Shown piece by piece: positions 32,713 through 46,148 of a stretch of DNA of 64,000 bases. Origin of the DNA: Berberis thunbergii (Eukaryota > Streptophyta > Magnoliopsida > Ranunculales > Berberidaceae); the NCBI GenBank assembly GCA_003290165.1, contig QNQO01000686.1, forward strand, positions 310,001-374,000. Direction: 5' to 3'. The position numbers were made by a program, and so were the translations under genes. Position 1 is the first letter of the stretch. Each line of letters opens with the position of its first letter. Under the pieces are notes generated by a model. The model had not been told where the DNA came from and ran no database searches. It saw only the letters and a list, made by a program, of their open reading frames with translations.

Positions 32713-35235
32713 CGACCTGCATACCTTGCTCTTAGAACAGATCCATGTACATTTAATTATACAGAAGACTGTCATTTGTATAATCACAAAATCTTAAACA
32801 CAAGTTGTGCAACCAATAATTATTTATCTTAGCAATAGCACTGTAATAACGAGCAATCTGATTACCTTACATATACACCACGACCACCCACTGCTCTAGC
32901 TGCACCATGGAACTCTGTTGTTGCATGATTGCTCTGCAATTATGAAACAAGCAGTTATCATTCAGCAGTTCTCACTGCTAAGAGGTAACCAATGATTCTT
33001 AAGAACATTTAGATAATTATTGAAGGGCCGGAAGCATGGCTTTGTGTTCATGGAAAACCGCTAAGTACAAATTATTAAGTATGATCCAATGACGAGAAAC
33101 CTACTTTATCCAACTATTTTATATTTTTATGGACCGAACATTGAGATGACTAAAAAGAGATGAAGATTTATGATGTAAAAACTTACATAGAACATGTCCC
33201 AATCGGGTACAAATATCTCCCAAAGTAGAAGACTATTGAATGCAACAGAGGCCACATGCAAAGTCTGGAAAGTTACCTCCCTTGGCATGAAATCCTCTGA
33301 TGCTCTGGCAACAACACTCTTTTTTTAACTGAAATCAGCGGAAAAAAATATGAGGAAGAAATGTAAGTGAATTAACTTAGTGGTAACAATTTCATATAGA
33401 ATAAAAGCACACCTATAAATAGAATCCGTGTTATGACTCATGCAGCAAATTAGATTATTGTCTTTAAAGTTTTTGACAATTGACGACTCAAGTGCTTGTT
33501 GAAATTGTCTGGTCAGTGACACCCGTCCGCCATAACCAGTTCCCATAGTCTCTACACATTTTGCACATCTACCTTCACTCCATCTACACCACATTTAGCA
33601 AGGTATTCATGAAGGTCATTGTAAAACTCGTAAATCTTTGAGGGATCAATAAGCCAAACCCCGTTTCTGTCCAAGTTATCCATGGCTATATCCCTAACAT
33701 TCCCGATGTCCCCGGGAGATTGCAGTGGATATTTAATCTTGGGATTGAATTTCTTCATTGCTTCAGCAGATGAACGGAGCCCTCCCCAATAACCAACCAA
33801 GGCATGCCAAACATAGACATATCTGTAAGACCAAAAATAAAAATTACTTAACAGAATAAAAAGATAATAGAAACTATGAATCAATTGATCACAAACTTAC
33901 TTCACTCCATATTTCTCCTTGATTGCCTTGACAAACTGACTTAGATCATTGCAGTCGCATTCAACTTCTCTATTTCGAAACTTTTTGTTTTCTTTGAGGT
34001 CAACTATTCTCTCTGCAAACCTATTAACCAGCAGATGTAAATCAAGTGATGTAGATCAGTCAACCCATATGAACTCATTAGTCTTAGCAGGGGTAAACAC
34101 ATACTCAGTTCCGTTAATAGCTGGTTCATTATCTTTGCGAAATCCATCTACAGATTGTTGCCAACCATCATCGATGATGAGAAATCTAGCAGGACAGCCG
34201 CCTGCTGATAAACTGCATATAGAAAGACAAAATGGTTTGAAAAAGGTTACAAAGATTCCTTGGTTTACTAGTGTTCAGCTCAGATAAAAAAATTCAATCT
34301 CTCTTTGGAACCTTTCAAGTCCTTGTGTGATTCCTCGTGGATTGACATCTCTGTAAAAGGCATCCCAAGTGCACCACCCAAACCAATCCAAATTTTCTGG
34401 AATCTGTCATTTAATTCATGACATAGTTAAATATCAGATATTTTTCAGTTGAGAACAATAGTTTTATTAACCGTCAAGCTTGACAAGCCATCAAAAAAGT
34501 GTATAGAAATTGTGCTCAGTTTACCACAAACCTTTTTGTTATCAATGTGACTGAAGGTACCCTTGCACTTCCCTAATAGCCTACAAACAGTTCAAGATAT
34601 ATTGAAAACAAATTGATTACAAGAAGATTAAATGGTTAAATGATTTTAAAATTTTGAAAAAACTCACTTAATAGATTCTTTCAGGAGCTCATATGGGTTG
34701 TCCCCGGAATTGATGAAAACAGATTCTAAAATTTCTGAGGTTTGAACATCAGGGTCCCCTGAAGCAATCAACCATAAAGACATACAACAAGAACCAAATA
34801 CGCGCCCTATACACACAATGAGTTTCAGATACCAATCAGTACTTGAGCAGAAAATTGACAGTATCACTTACCACTTTCAATGCATACTTGAAGCTCATTA
34901 GCAGAACCTCCCTACAAACTTGCACGGAATCTACCATCCAACACGGGCAACATTAGAATGTAAAATGTATCTTCATCAGTTGAGTCAGTGGTTTCCTCCA
35001 GAAGGGTGGACTCTTTCCTCATTTCCAAAAGCAACATTTGGGTTTCAATGGGAATGTCACTCGCGCTGCTTCCAAAGCGCGGTATCATCCACCAAATCTT
35101 GAATCTAAATAGACATACAAATCTACATTCCCTGCTTTCAAGCGGATTTGATCTATCGATCGAAGAAAAGAATCGAGTGAAATGTTGGAGGGGAGAAGAG
35201 GGGTGGTCGTCATCAGAGCTTCTCTTCGTAAGCAA
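32713..35235 (-). pseudogene. captured alpha-galactosidase / raffinose-synthase-like gene
   Basis: A nearly complete exon-intron series on the minus strand matches the plant raffinose synthase/alkaline alpha-galactosidase (seed imbibition) family, GH36. Recognisable pieces are FKIWWMIPRFG and TFYILMLPVLDGRFRASL (35130-34913), VFINSGDNPYELLKESIK (about 34720-34672), CKGTFSHIDNKK (34580-34535), [20 protein letters not shown] (34400-34313), RFLIIDDGWQQSVDGFRKD (34190-34110), YVYVWHALVGYWGG (33830-33780), [11 protein letters not shown] with the catalytic Asp (33580-33550), [14 protein letters not shown] and NLICCMSHN (33545-33420), FMPREVTFQTLHVASVAFNS (33290-33230), EFHGAARAVGG (32920-32885) and GSVLRARYAGRPT (32753-32713). 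Stops (for example after NEFIWVD near 34060) and frameshifts are present. It ends fused to an ARL2 exon. Confidence 0.88.
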
Positions 35236-35345
35236 ACAACGTTGGATGAGACAATTTCACTCATCGTCATCGGTGGGGAGTTAGGGTTTGGGGAGGGGAG
35301 AGGATATGATGAAGGGGTTGAGAGGTGGGGGAGGGAACATTTGCT
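35160..35345 (-). promoter_or_regulatory. promoter-proximal / 5' leader-like region of CACTA-B
   Basis: On the minus strand a CT-rich leader with caaaccctaactcc precedes an ATG at 35270 and a 61-codon ORF (MTMSEIVSS...). That ORF overlaps, in another frame, the start of the captured alpha-galactosidase. CT-rich leaders are common in plant 5' UTRs. Its role as the element's own transcription start is inferred. Confidence 0.4.
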
Positions 35346-35364
35346 TTAAAGAAATTAATGTTTT

Positions 35365-35515
35365 ATTTATAACGACGGTTTAAACCGTCGCACTTAATTA
35401 TAACTGTTGTTAAACAACAATATTCTGCGACGATTGAATAACCGTCGTTAAATAAAGTATTTAGCGGCGGTTTTTCGAGACCGTCACTAAATAGCCGCCG
35501 CTAAATTGCCATTCT
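35365..35515. repeat. right subterminal repeats of CACTA-B
   Basis: Copies of CGACGGTTTAAACCGTCGC and related half-sites, of the same type as the left array, ending at the TIR 35510-35524. Confidence 0.85.
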
Positions 35516-35577
35516 CTTGTAGTGTGATAGATAGTTGAGGGAGAAGCATAGAAACCAAAATATGCGATGTTGATTAC

Positions 35578-36472
35578 CTTCTTGTGGGAACATCTGGATA
35601 GCCTCGTCCCTCGAGTTATTAAGAAATGTAAGTTACTTTTACAATACTGCAATAAAATCAGTTTGTGCGTTTGAGCACAACAATGAAGATGATGCCACAA
35701 TTGATTAGTAAAAAAGAAATTTTAGACAATATAAGGAGTAAGTTTGTGGGAACCTTAGAACTGCTCTAGTGGGAGATGTTGAAGGAAAGCCATCTAGATT
35801 GTTTTTGCATATGTAAAGAAGTCCAAGAATGGAGGGCATAATGGCAGAGTGCAGACCAACAGTCTAAAAACGATTCGAGGGACAAAAGTACGATATTGAA
35901 ATGGATGGAGTTGGTAAGAAAAAGTATGAAACATAATGCCTCAACTGATAACATGGCTACATGAAAGGAGTATAGTAGAATTCATGATGAGAGTAAGCCT
36001 AGGGCGCCATCTGAGCAATACTGGTAATGTCAACAAGGATGAACTAGAAAAGTTGCTTACCGTGATGACAATACAACGCTGTGTGTCACAGAACTTATCA
36101 TTCGCCAACCTTTGGAACACTGAAGTTAAATGTCACACACATGATTCAACTCATACACAGCAAAGATGGAGAATCAACTTAGGAAAACATCCTGTAATGT
36201 GGATATGTGTACCTGTTTCCTTCTCTACACTAGTATATATTGTGCGACACTGATGATATCTTAGATAGAAATCAAATAGAATCCGAAAGTAAATGTTAGC
36301 CTGTTCGTACTGGAGCAAAAATCAAATGGTAAGAAAACTTATTATCATATGGAAGCTGAAGAATTCACAAGCTACAAGGGCTTAAATGATGAAAGAGATC
36401 ATAACAATATCCAGGTTTCGGATACCTTTGACTTCTTCAACATAAACGGGAATGGAATGAGCCTGGTAAACC
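35578..36472 (-). pseudogene. captured fragment of SPO11-2 (meiotic topoisomerase-VI-like protein)
   Basis: Three minus-strand exons lie in the expected order. They are IPVYVEEVKGIR (within 36472-36421), VFQRLANDKFCDTQRCIVIT (about 36125-36061, followed by a GTAAGC donor) and GRGYPDVPTR (35612-35578, followed by GTAATC). They correspond to the TOPRIM-region segment of plant SPO11-2, which makes meiotic double-strand breaks. The catalytic tyrosine part and the C-terminus are missing. It lies in CACTA-A between CACTA-B and CACTA-C. The assignment rests on family memory and should be tested by alignment. The general SPO11/TopVIA family is safer than the exact paralogue. Confidence 0.65.
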
Positions 36473-36894
36473 AGAAATGTTAGTATGCATTCTTACAGTG
36501 CTAGGATACTTAATACAAAACCCCCACCTCAACCAAGAGCCTACAAGCCCAAAAAGAACAACAAAAACTGCGCTCAAACACAACCAAAGCTCAATGTGGA
36601 TACATAAGATCTTCCCTTAAATGATCACCCTAGAACCCAAACCAACTACTTCAGAATCACAAACATAAATGAAGTATTAAAAAGTGAAGAATCAACAAAA
36701 GGACACTGAGTTCAGTTCAGGGGATCAAATAACAACACAGGGAGGCAGTACTAAGTAAGAAAGAAGAACCCTAAAATCAGAGCTGAGAGTGAGTCAAAGC
36801 TCTGAAATAGAGAAAGCAGAAACTAAGAAAGTTAAAAGAGAAAGATAACCATTAGAGATTCTTTGCTATCACTACAAAAAAAAGCCCTTTAATA

Positions 36895-37025
36895 GCAGTT
36901 CAAAAACGCTATGTCTGTCGACGCTATAATAGAAAGTTAGCCTGTTATAGCGTTTTAAAAATGCTATGATAGATCCTTTTATAGCGTTTCTAAAACGCTA
37001 TGATAGAGTCTACCATAGCATTTCG
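36895..37025. repeat. left subterminal repeats of CACTA-C
   Basis: Six or so copies of (t)atagcgtttt/aaaacgctat half-sites, some arranged as palindromes. Confidence 0.82.
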
Positions 37026-37314
37026 GTAGGTATACATAGCAAATTTTTTTTTTTAAATTTCATTTGCTATCAATTTGAAATTTCATAAACGCTATTATAA
37101 CACTAATTTCTTTAACCATAGAAGCTAAACAATTTGAACAAGTTCAAGAGAAATTGTACAAGATTTTACAAGTTTCAGCGAAATTTTACAAGATTTACAC
37201 TAGACCGCATGTCTGCAACCCCAATTTGGGAAAACCCACCGTCCACTGTTACATGGAAAATACTGTTGAACTAAACTCTAACATCAACATCTAGTTTGGT
37301 CTTCTTCTTCTTGC

Positions 37315-37545
37315 ACAGCCTTATGTACCCTTACCCTTATCTTTCTTTGCAGTTTGAGCTTCAAGTTGGTGGCCTGACATTTCATCATCACACACTCTGG
37401 AAGAGCCCTTCAACAGATTGTCCAATGACACTACACGAGGCCTCAATTGCTGAAACTCCATATGTGAACTAGCCTGACATAAGAGTTCAGTTAGTTCAAA
37501 AAATAATTGTAGAGTGGTATAGAATAAAGTAACATACAACACGAA
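37315..37545 (-). pseudogene. unrecognised captured exon in CACTA-C
   Basis: The minus strand encodes ELTELLCQASSHMEFQQLRP followed by RVVSLDNLLKGSSRVCDDEM and a lysine-rich end (KKDKGKGT, stop at 37321). It looks like a C-terminal exon by its position near the element's 3' end. I do not recognise the family. Confidence 0.35.
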
Positions 37546-38233
37546 TATGCAATTACCACAAGTTCACAACTTGTTATTGTAATTTATCAAACAAAAAAGC
37601 AACCAGAAGAATCTTCTCTGTTGGTGGTAGACGACATTAGAAGAAAAGAAAAAAGAAAACAGTAAAGAGCAAATACTTGAACCATATAGTAAAAAAAAAA
37701 AGCCAAGCAAATCCTCTCCTTTGTGGATACTGCTATATTATCTTGTACTATGGTTCACATCCTTTTCAGCCTAAAGAGGAGATTCAACTATGCAGTAACT
37801 TCTTCTAATGATTACTATCTGATAATCATACAGTAAATATATTCCAATCGCCCTCATGAACAAAGCCTTAATGTTAACATTGACATAGATTTGAAGTATT
37901 TGAAAGGAAAATGTGTTGAACCATAGAATTTCACTAAGAGGTATAAAGTTCTGTGGGACGCATATTCAATGTCAGATCTTGTCTACTAAAATTTCAGGTC
38001 TAGTGGAAGTGGGGTAGGAAATGAATTGTTGCTTATAAAAATCCAAGAAACATTTGGACTAGGTAACACAGAGCATGTTGTGGTATAACTGGAAGAGTAG
38101 GATGACAGGGAATACAGGGAAAGTGAGGATGGACTTACTTGATATTTTAGAAATCGCTAACAGCAATGAGAAGAGAACTATCAAACCACTAAGAATGTAA
38201 AACAAGATATTTAAAAACATTTATGAAAACATA

Positions 38234-38480
38234 CTTGTATCTTCGATTTGGAGCAGTAAAAAACAGCAATATCCTTTCCCAAAACTGATTCCCTGGCAAA
38301 CTTTCAATTGCCATGTAGGCAAAGTAGCCCCAAAGAACTGAAATTGGGATCTTTTTCAAAAGAGGCATAGCAGCAACACAGCCACCTACCATCATAGACT
38401 GAAGCAAATTACTGACGCATTGTTCTTTGACTTCGACAGGTAAAAGACCTTCAACCAGCAAAGCCATCTCACTTGAAAAT
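38234..38480 (-). pseudogene. captured boron transporter exon (BOR family)
   Basis: The exon encodes [20 protein letters not shown], then [40 protein letters not shown] and NRRYK, ending at a GTATG donor. This is a transmembrane part of the SLC4-like plant borate exporter BOR. Only this exon is visible. Sense is the same as the other fragments in CACTA-C. Confidence 0.88.
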
Positions 38481-39077
38481 AGTGGAAGCTTCAAGAGTGA
38501 GACATCGAGTAAATTATTAAACATGCATGACAAAAGTAGGTCAACATGATCACTTCTTTTCTATCCCAAAGTAGAAGATCTAGTATCTATTATGATGTTT
38601 GATCAGAAGAATAATAATCGAGTGAAAACTTGCAGAGATGGAAATAGAAAGCAACTAACTCATCATACTTTATGTGGATGGTGGATATGCATCTGAACAA
38701 CTCTAACATTGAATAGAAACAACAATTTTCCACTTAAATTCAAAGTACGAGTACCAACCTCGTGGAAGCAAATAGTTTCACTTATATCTATCTAAATCTT
38801 GTTGGTCACACCCTATAATAATTAAGGAAAGATTGTATTGTTTTCTTTTCCCTTATCTATTCTAGACTTCATCTAGCGAAATCATGAGAGGGATTTCTTT
38901 TGATTCATTGTATGCCAGGCAGCCTCATTATGCAAGGGACTACCAATAACATACTTTGTAACATTACTTATATTCCAGAGAGTGTACTTCATTTATGTTA
39001 CAACAATTTTGAAGGCATGAGAAACTTACAAAAAGGAAATGAAGAATGCTCTTTTCATCATCAAAATTATGGAACAA

Positions 39078-39221
39078 ACCTGTGCTTGGTTTAAATTACT
39101 CCAAGGCAACTGCAAAGTTACAAGTTCCCACAGCCACAAACACCAAAGCTGTAAACATCACACTTCTCATTTGATGGCTCATCGCAGAGGACTTCCAGTG
39201 CCATCCCATCCATTCAAGCTA
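39078..39221 (-). pseudogene. captured Raf-like MAPKKK exon (CTR1/EDR1 type)
   Basis: On the minus strand, after a TTTTTATAG acceptor, the exon reads EWM, then (after a 4-base insertion) ALEVLCDEPSNEKCDVYSFGV and, in a shifted frame, ELVTLQLPWSNLNQAQ before a GT donor. This is kinase subdomains VIII-IX (normally WMAPEVLRDEPSNEKSDVYS) of plant Raf-like kinases. Two frame changes show decay. Confidence 0.75.
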
Positions 39222-40029
39222 TAAAAATAAAAACATGGCCATTTTGTCATTAGAACAAATGAAGTACCTTCAATTAATAAAGAAAGGATCATAACAAAAA
39301 AGTACCTATAGTCCATTAAAACAAATAAATGATCATATGTTACCAAATTCTGGAGAACCTCGTTTTGAAATTCATAGATGCCTAGGCTCTGAACTTCTAA
39401 ATTGTGACTGTTATCAAATGGAAGTAATATCACTTTGTTTTACTCTTCAAAAAACTAAAAACAAAAAATCCACAATACCTAAATTGAAGTAATAGTACGT
39501 TAAGGGTAACAATGTCAGATTGTAAAACTTTAAAAGGAAATTCAGATGGCTGCAATATTTTCAAGGCCTTTCTGCTTCATTTTTGTGAACTATAAAATAC
39601 AATATAAGATTTGTCTGATTTTTGTCCGATTTCTCTAATAGAGATATGACCAGCAAAAAAAATCAGAAATTTCTTAGAAGTGTATAATTAGAAGAAGATG
39701 AAGAAGTATAACTGTATAATTAGAAGAAGCAATTAAAACTAAAAAAACAAACGAGAAAAGATGACCAATACAGAACAGACTAAAGTGTTGGAGTTTAATT
39801 TGTTTATTGGGAGAAGGAGGAGGAACAGACTAAAGTGTTTTGGGAGGAGAAAGAGTTTACGAAAATAGAAACAGAACAGAGCTTATAGAACTTACAGCAC
39901 AGAAACAAGCCTCCGTAGTTTTGACATACCAACCCCACAATCGGATTGTATACCAGATTGAAGAAATATAGTAACTTAGCTAATAAAAGAAAACTTAAAA
40001 ATAGAATCCTATTTTTATCCTCAGAAGTG

Positions 40030-40501
40030 TACCGAGACTGAACATAGCCATTCCAAGACCAGCATTAGATAAAATAGATATTGAACTCACTATGATGGCG
40101 GGCATCTCAACGTTCCACCTATGGATGACAACATAGGAATAGCTTAAGAACAAACTTTAATGATTCTAATAACTGGATTCCAAACAAATAGACGACAAGA
40201 ACAAACCTGAAAGACACAAGAGACATGTGAGACCAATGAGGCTGGAGTAGGTGTTGGGGTTCCTGATGAGCTTTCTCCAAACCATGATAAGAATGAGCCT
40301 AGTCATCACACTTATTGGAGGCATTGAGGTGGGTCTAAAGTCAACATGGAGCCCAGCCTTGGGGTTTATTTCAGTTGTTGAGCTTGAACTGAGCTTTGTT
40401 AGGTTCGGTCCACCTCCTTGTGTTGCCATCTCGTTTCCAAAGCCTAGCTCCTCTTGCCCATATTCTTCATATTCTAAGAACAAATTCCCAACATTCAGCA
40501 T
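40030..40501 (-). pseudogene. captured PIN auxin efflux carrier fragment, two exons
   Basis: The first exon (40501-40207) encodes [59 protein letters not shown] and [11 protein letters not shown], with a one-base deletion before its GTTTG donor. The second exon (about 40118-40030) encodes [20 protein letters not shown] and LGMAMFSLG. These are the end of the central loop and following transmembrane segments of a canonical PIN, an auxin exporter of the plasma membrane. The intron between them is retained, so capture was from genomic DNA and not from spliced RNA. Confidence 0.88.
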
Positions 40502-41311
40502 GTATTAGCAGAGATAAGAGTTGCACCAACATAACATATGAAGACATCACTTTGCTGACACCAGCTGATGGCATCTACTATTCTAGGAATGATGCCAATG
40601 TTATAATATAATTCTGCAATCAGATTATATATTGCAAATTTGCAATATGACAACATTTTTTTGGCTGATTTTGACTACACTAGTACATTGCTGCAACTGA
40701 TACTACACATATACACCAATTATCCCGTAGTATACCAAATAATTAAATGATTGATGTTACCTGTACCTAGTGTCGTTGCTCATTATTGATTTGGATGATA
40801 ACCAAGTTGTTTCACATGCATCGCCTCTCACTACTGGTAACTGTAGAGTAATATTAGCAACTATCCATTTTTTGTGCTTAAAATAAAATTTGTTGTGCGC
40901 GTGACTTAAATTTTAATTTTAGATTTTTATGCGCTAACAAATTTTTTAATGCATATTAGCATTTCTATGTCCATGTTGGTCTTGTGCTACCATTACATAA
41001 GGCACCAATAAGAGTCATCTTTTCTGAAGTGGCTAAAGCTCATGTGAACTCATCAGAAGCCTCAATTTTTCTATATTACCTTAGTTTTGAAATGGAGTCC
41101 ATTGATTTTTAAAAAAAATAAAATAAAAGATGAACCTATTTTGTGAACTTCCAGCAGAAGCCTGTGAGTTCCCTACATTATATTAGACAACCTTTTATAT
41201 TTTAGAATTGATATCAAATAACTGATTCTAGACATAACATCAATCCATAAACATATTATGATTGCATAGTTTACTGTGCAAGAAAAGTGAGAAGTACAGG
41301 AGCATTTCACA

Positions 41312-41426
41312 TTACCACTTCAGCAATCCGAGCATTTGTAATATCACCCTGCACTTGAATAACACCCTCAGTAGGAGCCGTGGGCTGCAAATCAATGGTG
41401 ACAATGAGAGGAAGATCACCGTCTCT
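41312..41426 (-). pseudogene. captured TRM7/FtsJ-type tRNA methyltransferase exon
   Basis: After a TATTTCAG acceptor the exon reads [20 protein letters not shown] and [17 protein letters not shown]. This is the SAM-binding region of the plant FtsJ-like 2'-O-ribose methyltransferases that act on tRNA anticodon loops. Only one exon is seen. It directly follows the spermidine synthase exons on the same strand. Confidence 0.82.
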
Positions 41427-41499
41427 GAAATACAAACAAAAATTAGCACGTAAGTTACTGAATGGACATAAGAGCATTTGTGTTTGCCATCCAAATCTA

Positions 41500-42791
<1,292 letters not shown>

Positions 42792-43363
42792 TTAAATATT
42801 TGAGATAAGTTCTGCAATATGGATTTTCATATATGAATGTATAACCATGGTCTTCAAATGACATTCAAAAATCTTTCTTCTTAACTTGATCTCTTGATCA
42901 ACTGAACCAAACCAAGCAACATAGAAACTTCTACAAGACCATGTACAAGAAAACAATAGCTATAACCATGACAAATTAAAAAACACACACACAAATCACT
43001 TCACTCCCATTGCCTCTACTAAGAGCACCATTGATCCTAAACAACAAACAAGATTTGGACAACAATTATCATGAAGCAAACAACCATTGTCTGTATTGAT
43101 GCTTCTATCCACTGGATTCATTCTAAAGCCTGATATGGCTTTATCACTTTCAATGTGAGAGTCATTACTAGCATAAATGAGGGTCAAGTGAAAGATAGGT
43201 GCAACACCAGTTTCAGGCAAAATGAAATAAACAACTCATAGGACTTATAGATCTTTGGCTTAGGAGTTCAATCCCATACCTCTTGCTTCAAAGAAATTTG
43301 CAGCTCAATCTTGGGAGAGTGTTTCTTCATGGGTTCAGTACATCTGTTTACTTGTCTCGTATC

Positions 43364-44244
43364 CTAGTGTAACCACATAAACAAATACAGATATAAAAAT
43401 AATGTTATAAGAAAATTAATGTTTGGATCCAAGGTTATGAAACTTGTTCCAGTTATGATTTGCATGATATTAGAAGCTTTTGGGATGAAATATGTGCCAA
43501 ACCTTGACTGATGCGATAATAATAAATGTGAAGAGGAAGAGCAGATTAGAAAATCCTTGAAAGAGAAAAATGGGTGTCTTACCAGCTTGTGAAGATGAGA
43601 CACTACTTCTGGTGAGATGCCCAAACTCTCTTCCTTGACTTTTCTACAAGATTTACTGCCATCAGCCAAAGAACATAAATCAGCTTCAATAGGATGGAAA
43701 AATACACATCTTGCAAAGATGGGGTTTGAAACAAAAACAATAGAAAACTATTTTTTTAATCAAGTGGTGAAACCAAGAAGACCCACTAATCTTTCAAGTA
43801 CAATCAACCCTCATTAACTTGAACACTTTACCAAAATGCACTCTTATATCCTTATTCAAGACTGACTCTCATTATGGGTAGTTGATTCTCCAATCTAAGT
43901 TTTCAAACTCCAATATCCGATTTTGGAAAAACCCCAATCCATTGAAGGAACCCATAAACCAAATTAAAAACTACTAAATATGAGATAATGTATGAATTCA
44001 TAATGCAAAGAAAAGCTTACCTCTTAGAGCATTCGTGTCTTGGGGTTACTCCCATGAACTTAGATGATTTAGGAATGGATTCATACCACTTGACTTCATG
44101 ATGTTTAGAACCAAAGCTTGCTTCAGACCCCATTCTTGAGACTTGTCCAAAAATGCTGCAATTTGAGGCAAGATTTGCATCACAACAATGAGACAAGTGT
44201 TCACAACAAATAGACATTTTTCTCATCAAAACAAACACAAACAA
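43364..44244 (-). pseudogene. unrecognised exons near the 5' side of CACTA-C
   Basis: Minus-strand exon-like stretches read MGSEASFGSKHHEVKWYESI, PKSSKFMGVTPRHECSKR (about 44135-44017) and KSCRKVKEESLGISPEVVSH (43660-43580). They have AG/GT-like borders and look like the first exons of a transcript from the element's right end. I do not recognise the family. They could be element-specific. Confidence 0.35.
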
Positions 44245-44519
44245 GAAATGGGTACCTGAGACAAACCCCTAGTATACAAAAAATCAATCTCAAAAATTGC
44301 AAACTCTAGATTTTAGCTATGAGATTTGATTCTCGCTAGCTGGTCATCAAAACCTTTAAGAACAAGTCCCTATCACAAAGATCTAAACCCAAACACCACC
44401 ACTCTCAACATCCTGAAACATCAATCGAATTCTAATCCAACATCGTCATCTCCCTCCAATGACTCTTCCTCTCACCAACTCACCAAATCGGCAGTCCCAA
44501 TCTCCACCTTCAGAGTCTG

Positions 44520-44985
44520 ATTCAACTCAACCTTACTTGTCCACCTCCCCCATCCCGCTCCCTCTTCTGATCCTTTCCCTTCTTGAAATTTGCAAACAGA
44601 GAAGAACTCACCTGAAGCAGGCGAAGGAGGTGGAATGGCGGATGCGAGTGGCGTCGACGATGGTTTTCTTCTCTGTGTGCGATGGAGACTAAAGGGGGAG
44701 AGAAAATTAGGGATTTTAGGTTTATATGAAGATCTCTCTCGATTCATTTTACTAAGTCAAAGAAAATGGAGAGAGCAGAGAAAAAACATCACATATACAC
44801 AGAGAGATGGAGATAAAAAAGATAGGGAGATAAGGCAACAAGAGCGAGAGGGATAGAAAGGGAGTTTTGCTTTTGGTGAGGGAGAGTTGCGAGGGAGGAG
44901 AACGAGACTAAGAGGAGAAAGACTTAGATGTTGAAGTGGAATCGAGCGAGGTCGCTGTTTTTTATTTCCCGCCTACTCTGTCGTG
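44520..44985 (-). promoter_or_regulatory. 5' leader-like region of CACTA-C
   Basis: On the minus strand the interval is CT-rich (ctctctccctcac and similar) and precedes the right subterminal repeats, the same arrangement as at the right ends of CACTA-A and CACTA-B. It probably marks the transcribed 5' end of the element. Confidence 0.4.
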
Positions 44986-45115
44986 AAACGCTATTAAAAT
45001 TTGCGCTCTGTGAAGCAATTGTGGAGCGCACATTTCTTTTTCACTTCCCGCGCGAGGCCCTTTTGGTGAATTCAATCAATTATAGCGCTTTTCACAAAAA
45101 CGCTATAAACATATG
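44985..45115. repeat. right subterminal repeats of CACTA-C
   Basis: Motifs gaaacgctattaaaatttgcgct, tatagcgcttttcac and aaaacgctataaa, of the same type as the left array, shortly before the TIR. Confidence 0.75.
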
Positions 45116-45431
45116 CTATCAATGATCACTTTTCTTGTAGTGTACTTTTGGGTACTCTGCCTTCTGTTCTGTTCAAGCTTTATAACACCCCCAGCTTCAT
45201 TGTTGCACTTCTTCCACATTGTGTAGGGGTACTAATGTTTTACAACTAACACTGTTCAAACTCTCCTATGCTTTGTGTTTTCATATATTCCCTCAATACT
45301 ATCATCTTTCATGCACACAAGAAAGCAGCTACTCAACTGACAAACCCAATAAGGTAATGATTAGACAATGAAGATAACTAGAGAAGATTGAGAAAAGTAG
45401 AATTTAAGATTTATAATGTAAGAAACATATA

Positions 45432-45699
45432 CTTGGGGTCTTGGAGTCTCTGCATTGAAAAGAGTCGGAGATGCATGGGTGAACCATCGCTGGGACATCA
45501 AATGATATGTTTTGAGTGCAGAGTCAATGTCATATTTGTGGATTCCAACAACAACTCTCATCAACATGTGTTGTGGCCTTTCTACAACCTTTCCTTGAAC
45601 TTTCAGTAGGTAGGACCTCTCAAGTGTTTTGAACCCGAAGTAATCATAATCAAAATCTCTGTCATAAATGATTTCACTGTCCAAAATTGAAGCATTCTG
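45432..45699 (-). pseudogene. captured ribonucleotide reductase large subunit exon
   Basis: The exon after a GCATCAG acceptor encodes [60 protein letters not shown] and [20 protein letters not shown], before a GTATATG donor. This is the highly conserved N-terminal part of the class I ribonucleotide reductase R1 subunit, which makes deoxyribonucleotides. The usual LFNAGTPRPQ has Gly changed to Glu. It is a single exon inside CACTA-A on the same strand as the TnpA gene. Confidence 0.88.
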
Positions 45700-46148
45700 A
45701 TGCAAACAAAAGTGCAATAATCATTCTTAAAAAATCTGACATAAGAAAAATATAAGTAATGTGGAACATGCTTCTAATTTCACCAGAGAATATGTTTAGT
45801 ATAGAATGTTATTGCTAAAGTAGCACTGAGATACATAAAATTAATACCCTTGGGGCCAAAAAAAAAACCTCTATATATATTTCTTTAGACAAGGTAATCA
45901 TACTTAAAAAAAAAAAAAAAAGACAGATCATACCATAGCAAACACTAAACAAGTTCATATTCATATGAACACTTTATCATTAATCAACTACAACATAGAA
46001 ACTGTAAAACTCATCAGAACACAAATAATCTACACATAAATAAAATGCAACAGCTGTAAACACAGGCCTGGTGAAATCTGCACTTGCACGACGAAGCACA
46101 TAACCAAACTCGCAAAAATAATCAAAAAAGCATGGGATGAAGGTGTAC

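Larger units (their letters stand above)
30694..35524 (-). mobile_element. CACTA transposon B carrying captured gene fragments
   Basis: Begins CACTACAAAAAAAATG and ends CATTCTCTTGTAGTG, flanked by a 3-bp duplication tga (30691-30693 and 35525-35527). Subterminal arrays of a palindromic tagcgacggtt/aaccgtcgcta motif lie at 30715-31020 and 35365-35515. No transposase is seen. Its interior carries fragments of an alpha-galactosidase/raffinose-synthase-like gene and an ARL2 gene, both on the minus strand. The right end has a C-rich leader-like stretch (35270-35345 on the minus strand, with caaaccctaac) that looks like the transcribed 5' end of the element. An internal TIR-like ending at 31034-31043 (ttttgtagtg) leaves open a more complex origin of the left end. 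Confidence 0.85.

Noticed and set aside
35766..35954. Minus-strand ORF containing VGLHSAIMPSILGLLYI in another frame, lying between SPO11-2 exons
   Set aside because: The order of SPO11-2 exons around it suggests that it is intron or filler. I could not match it to a family and see no splice support.
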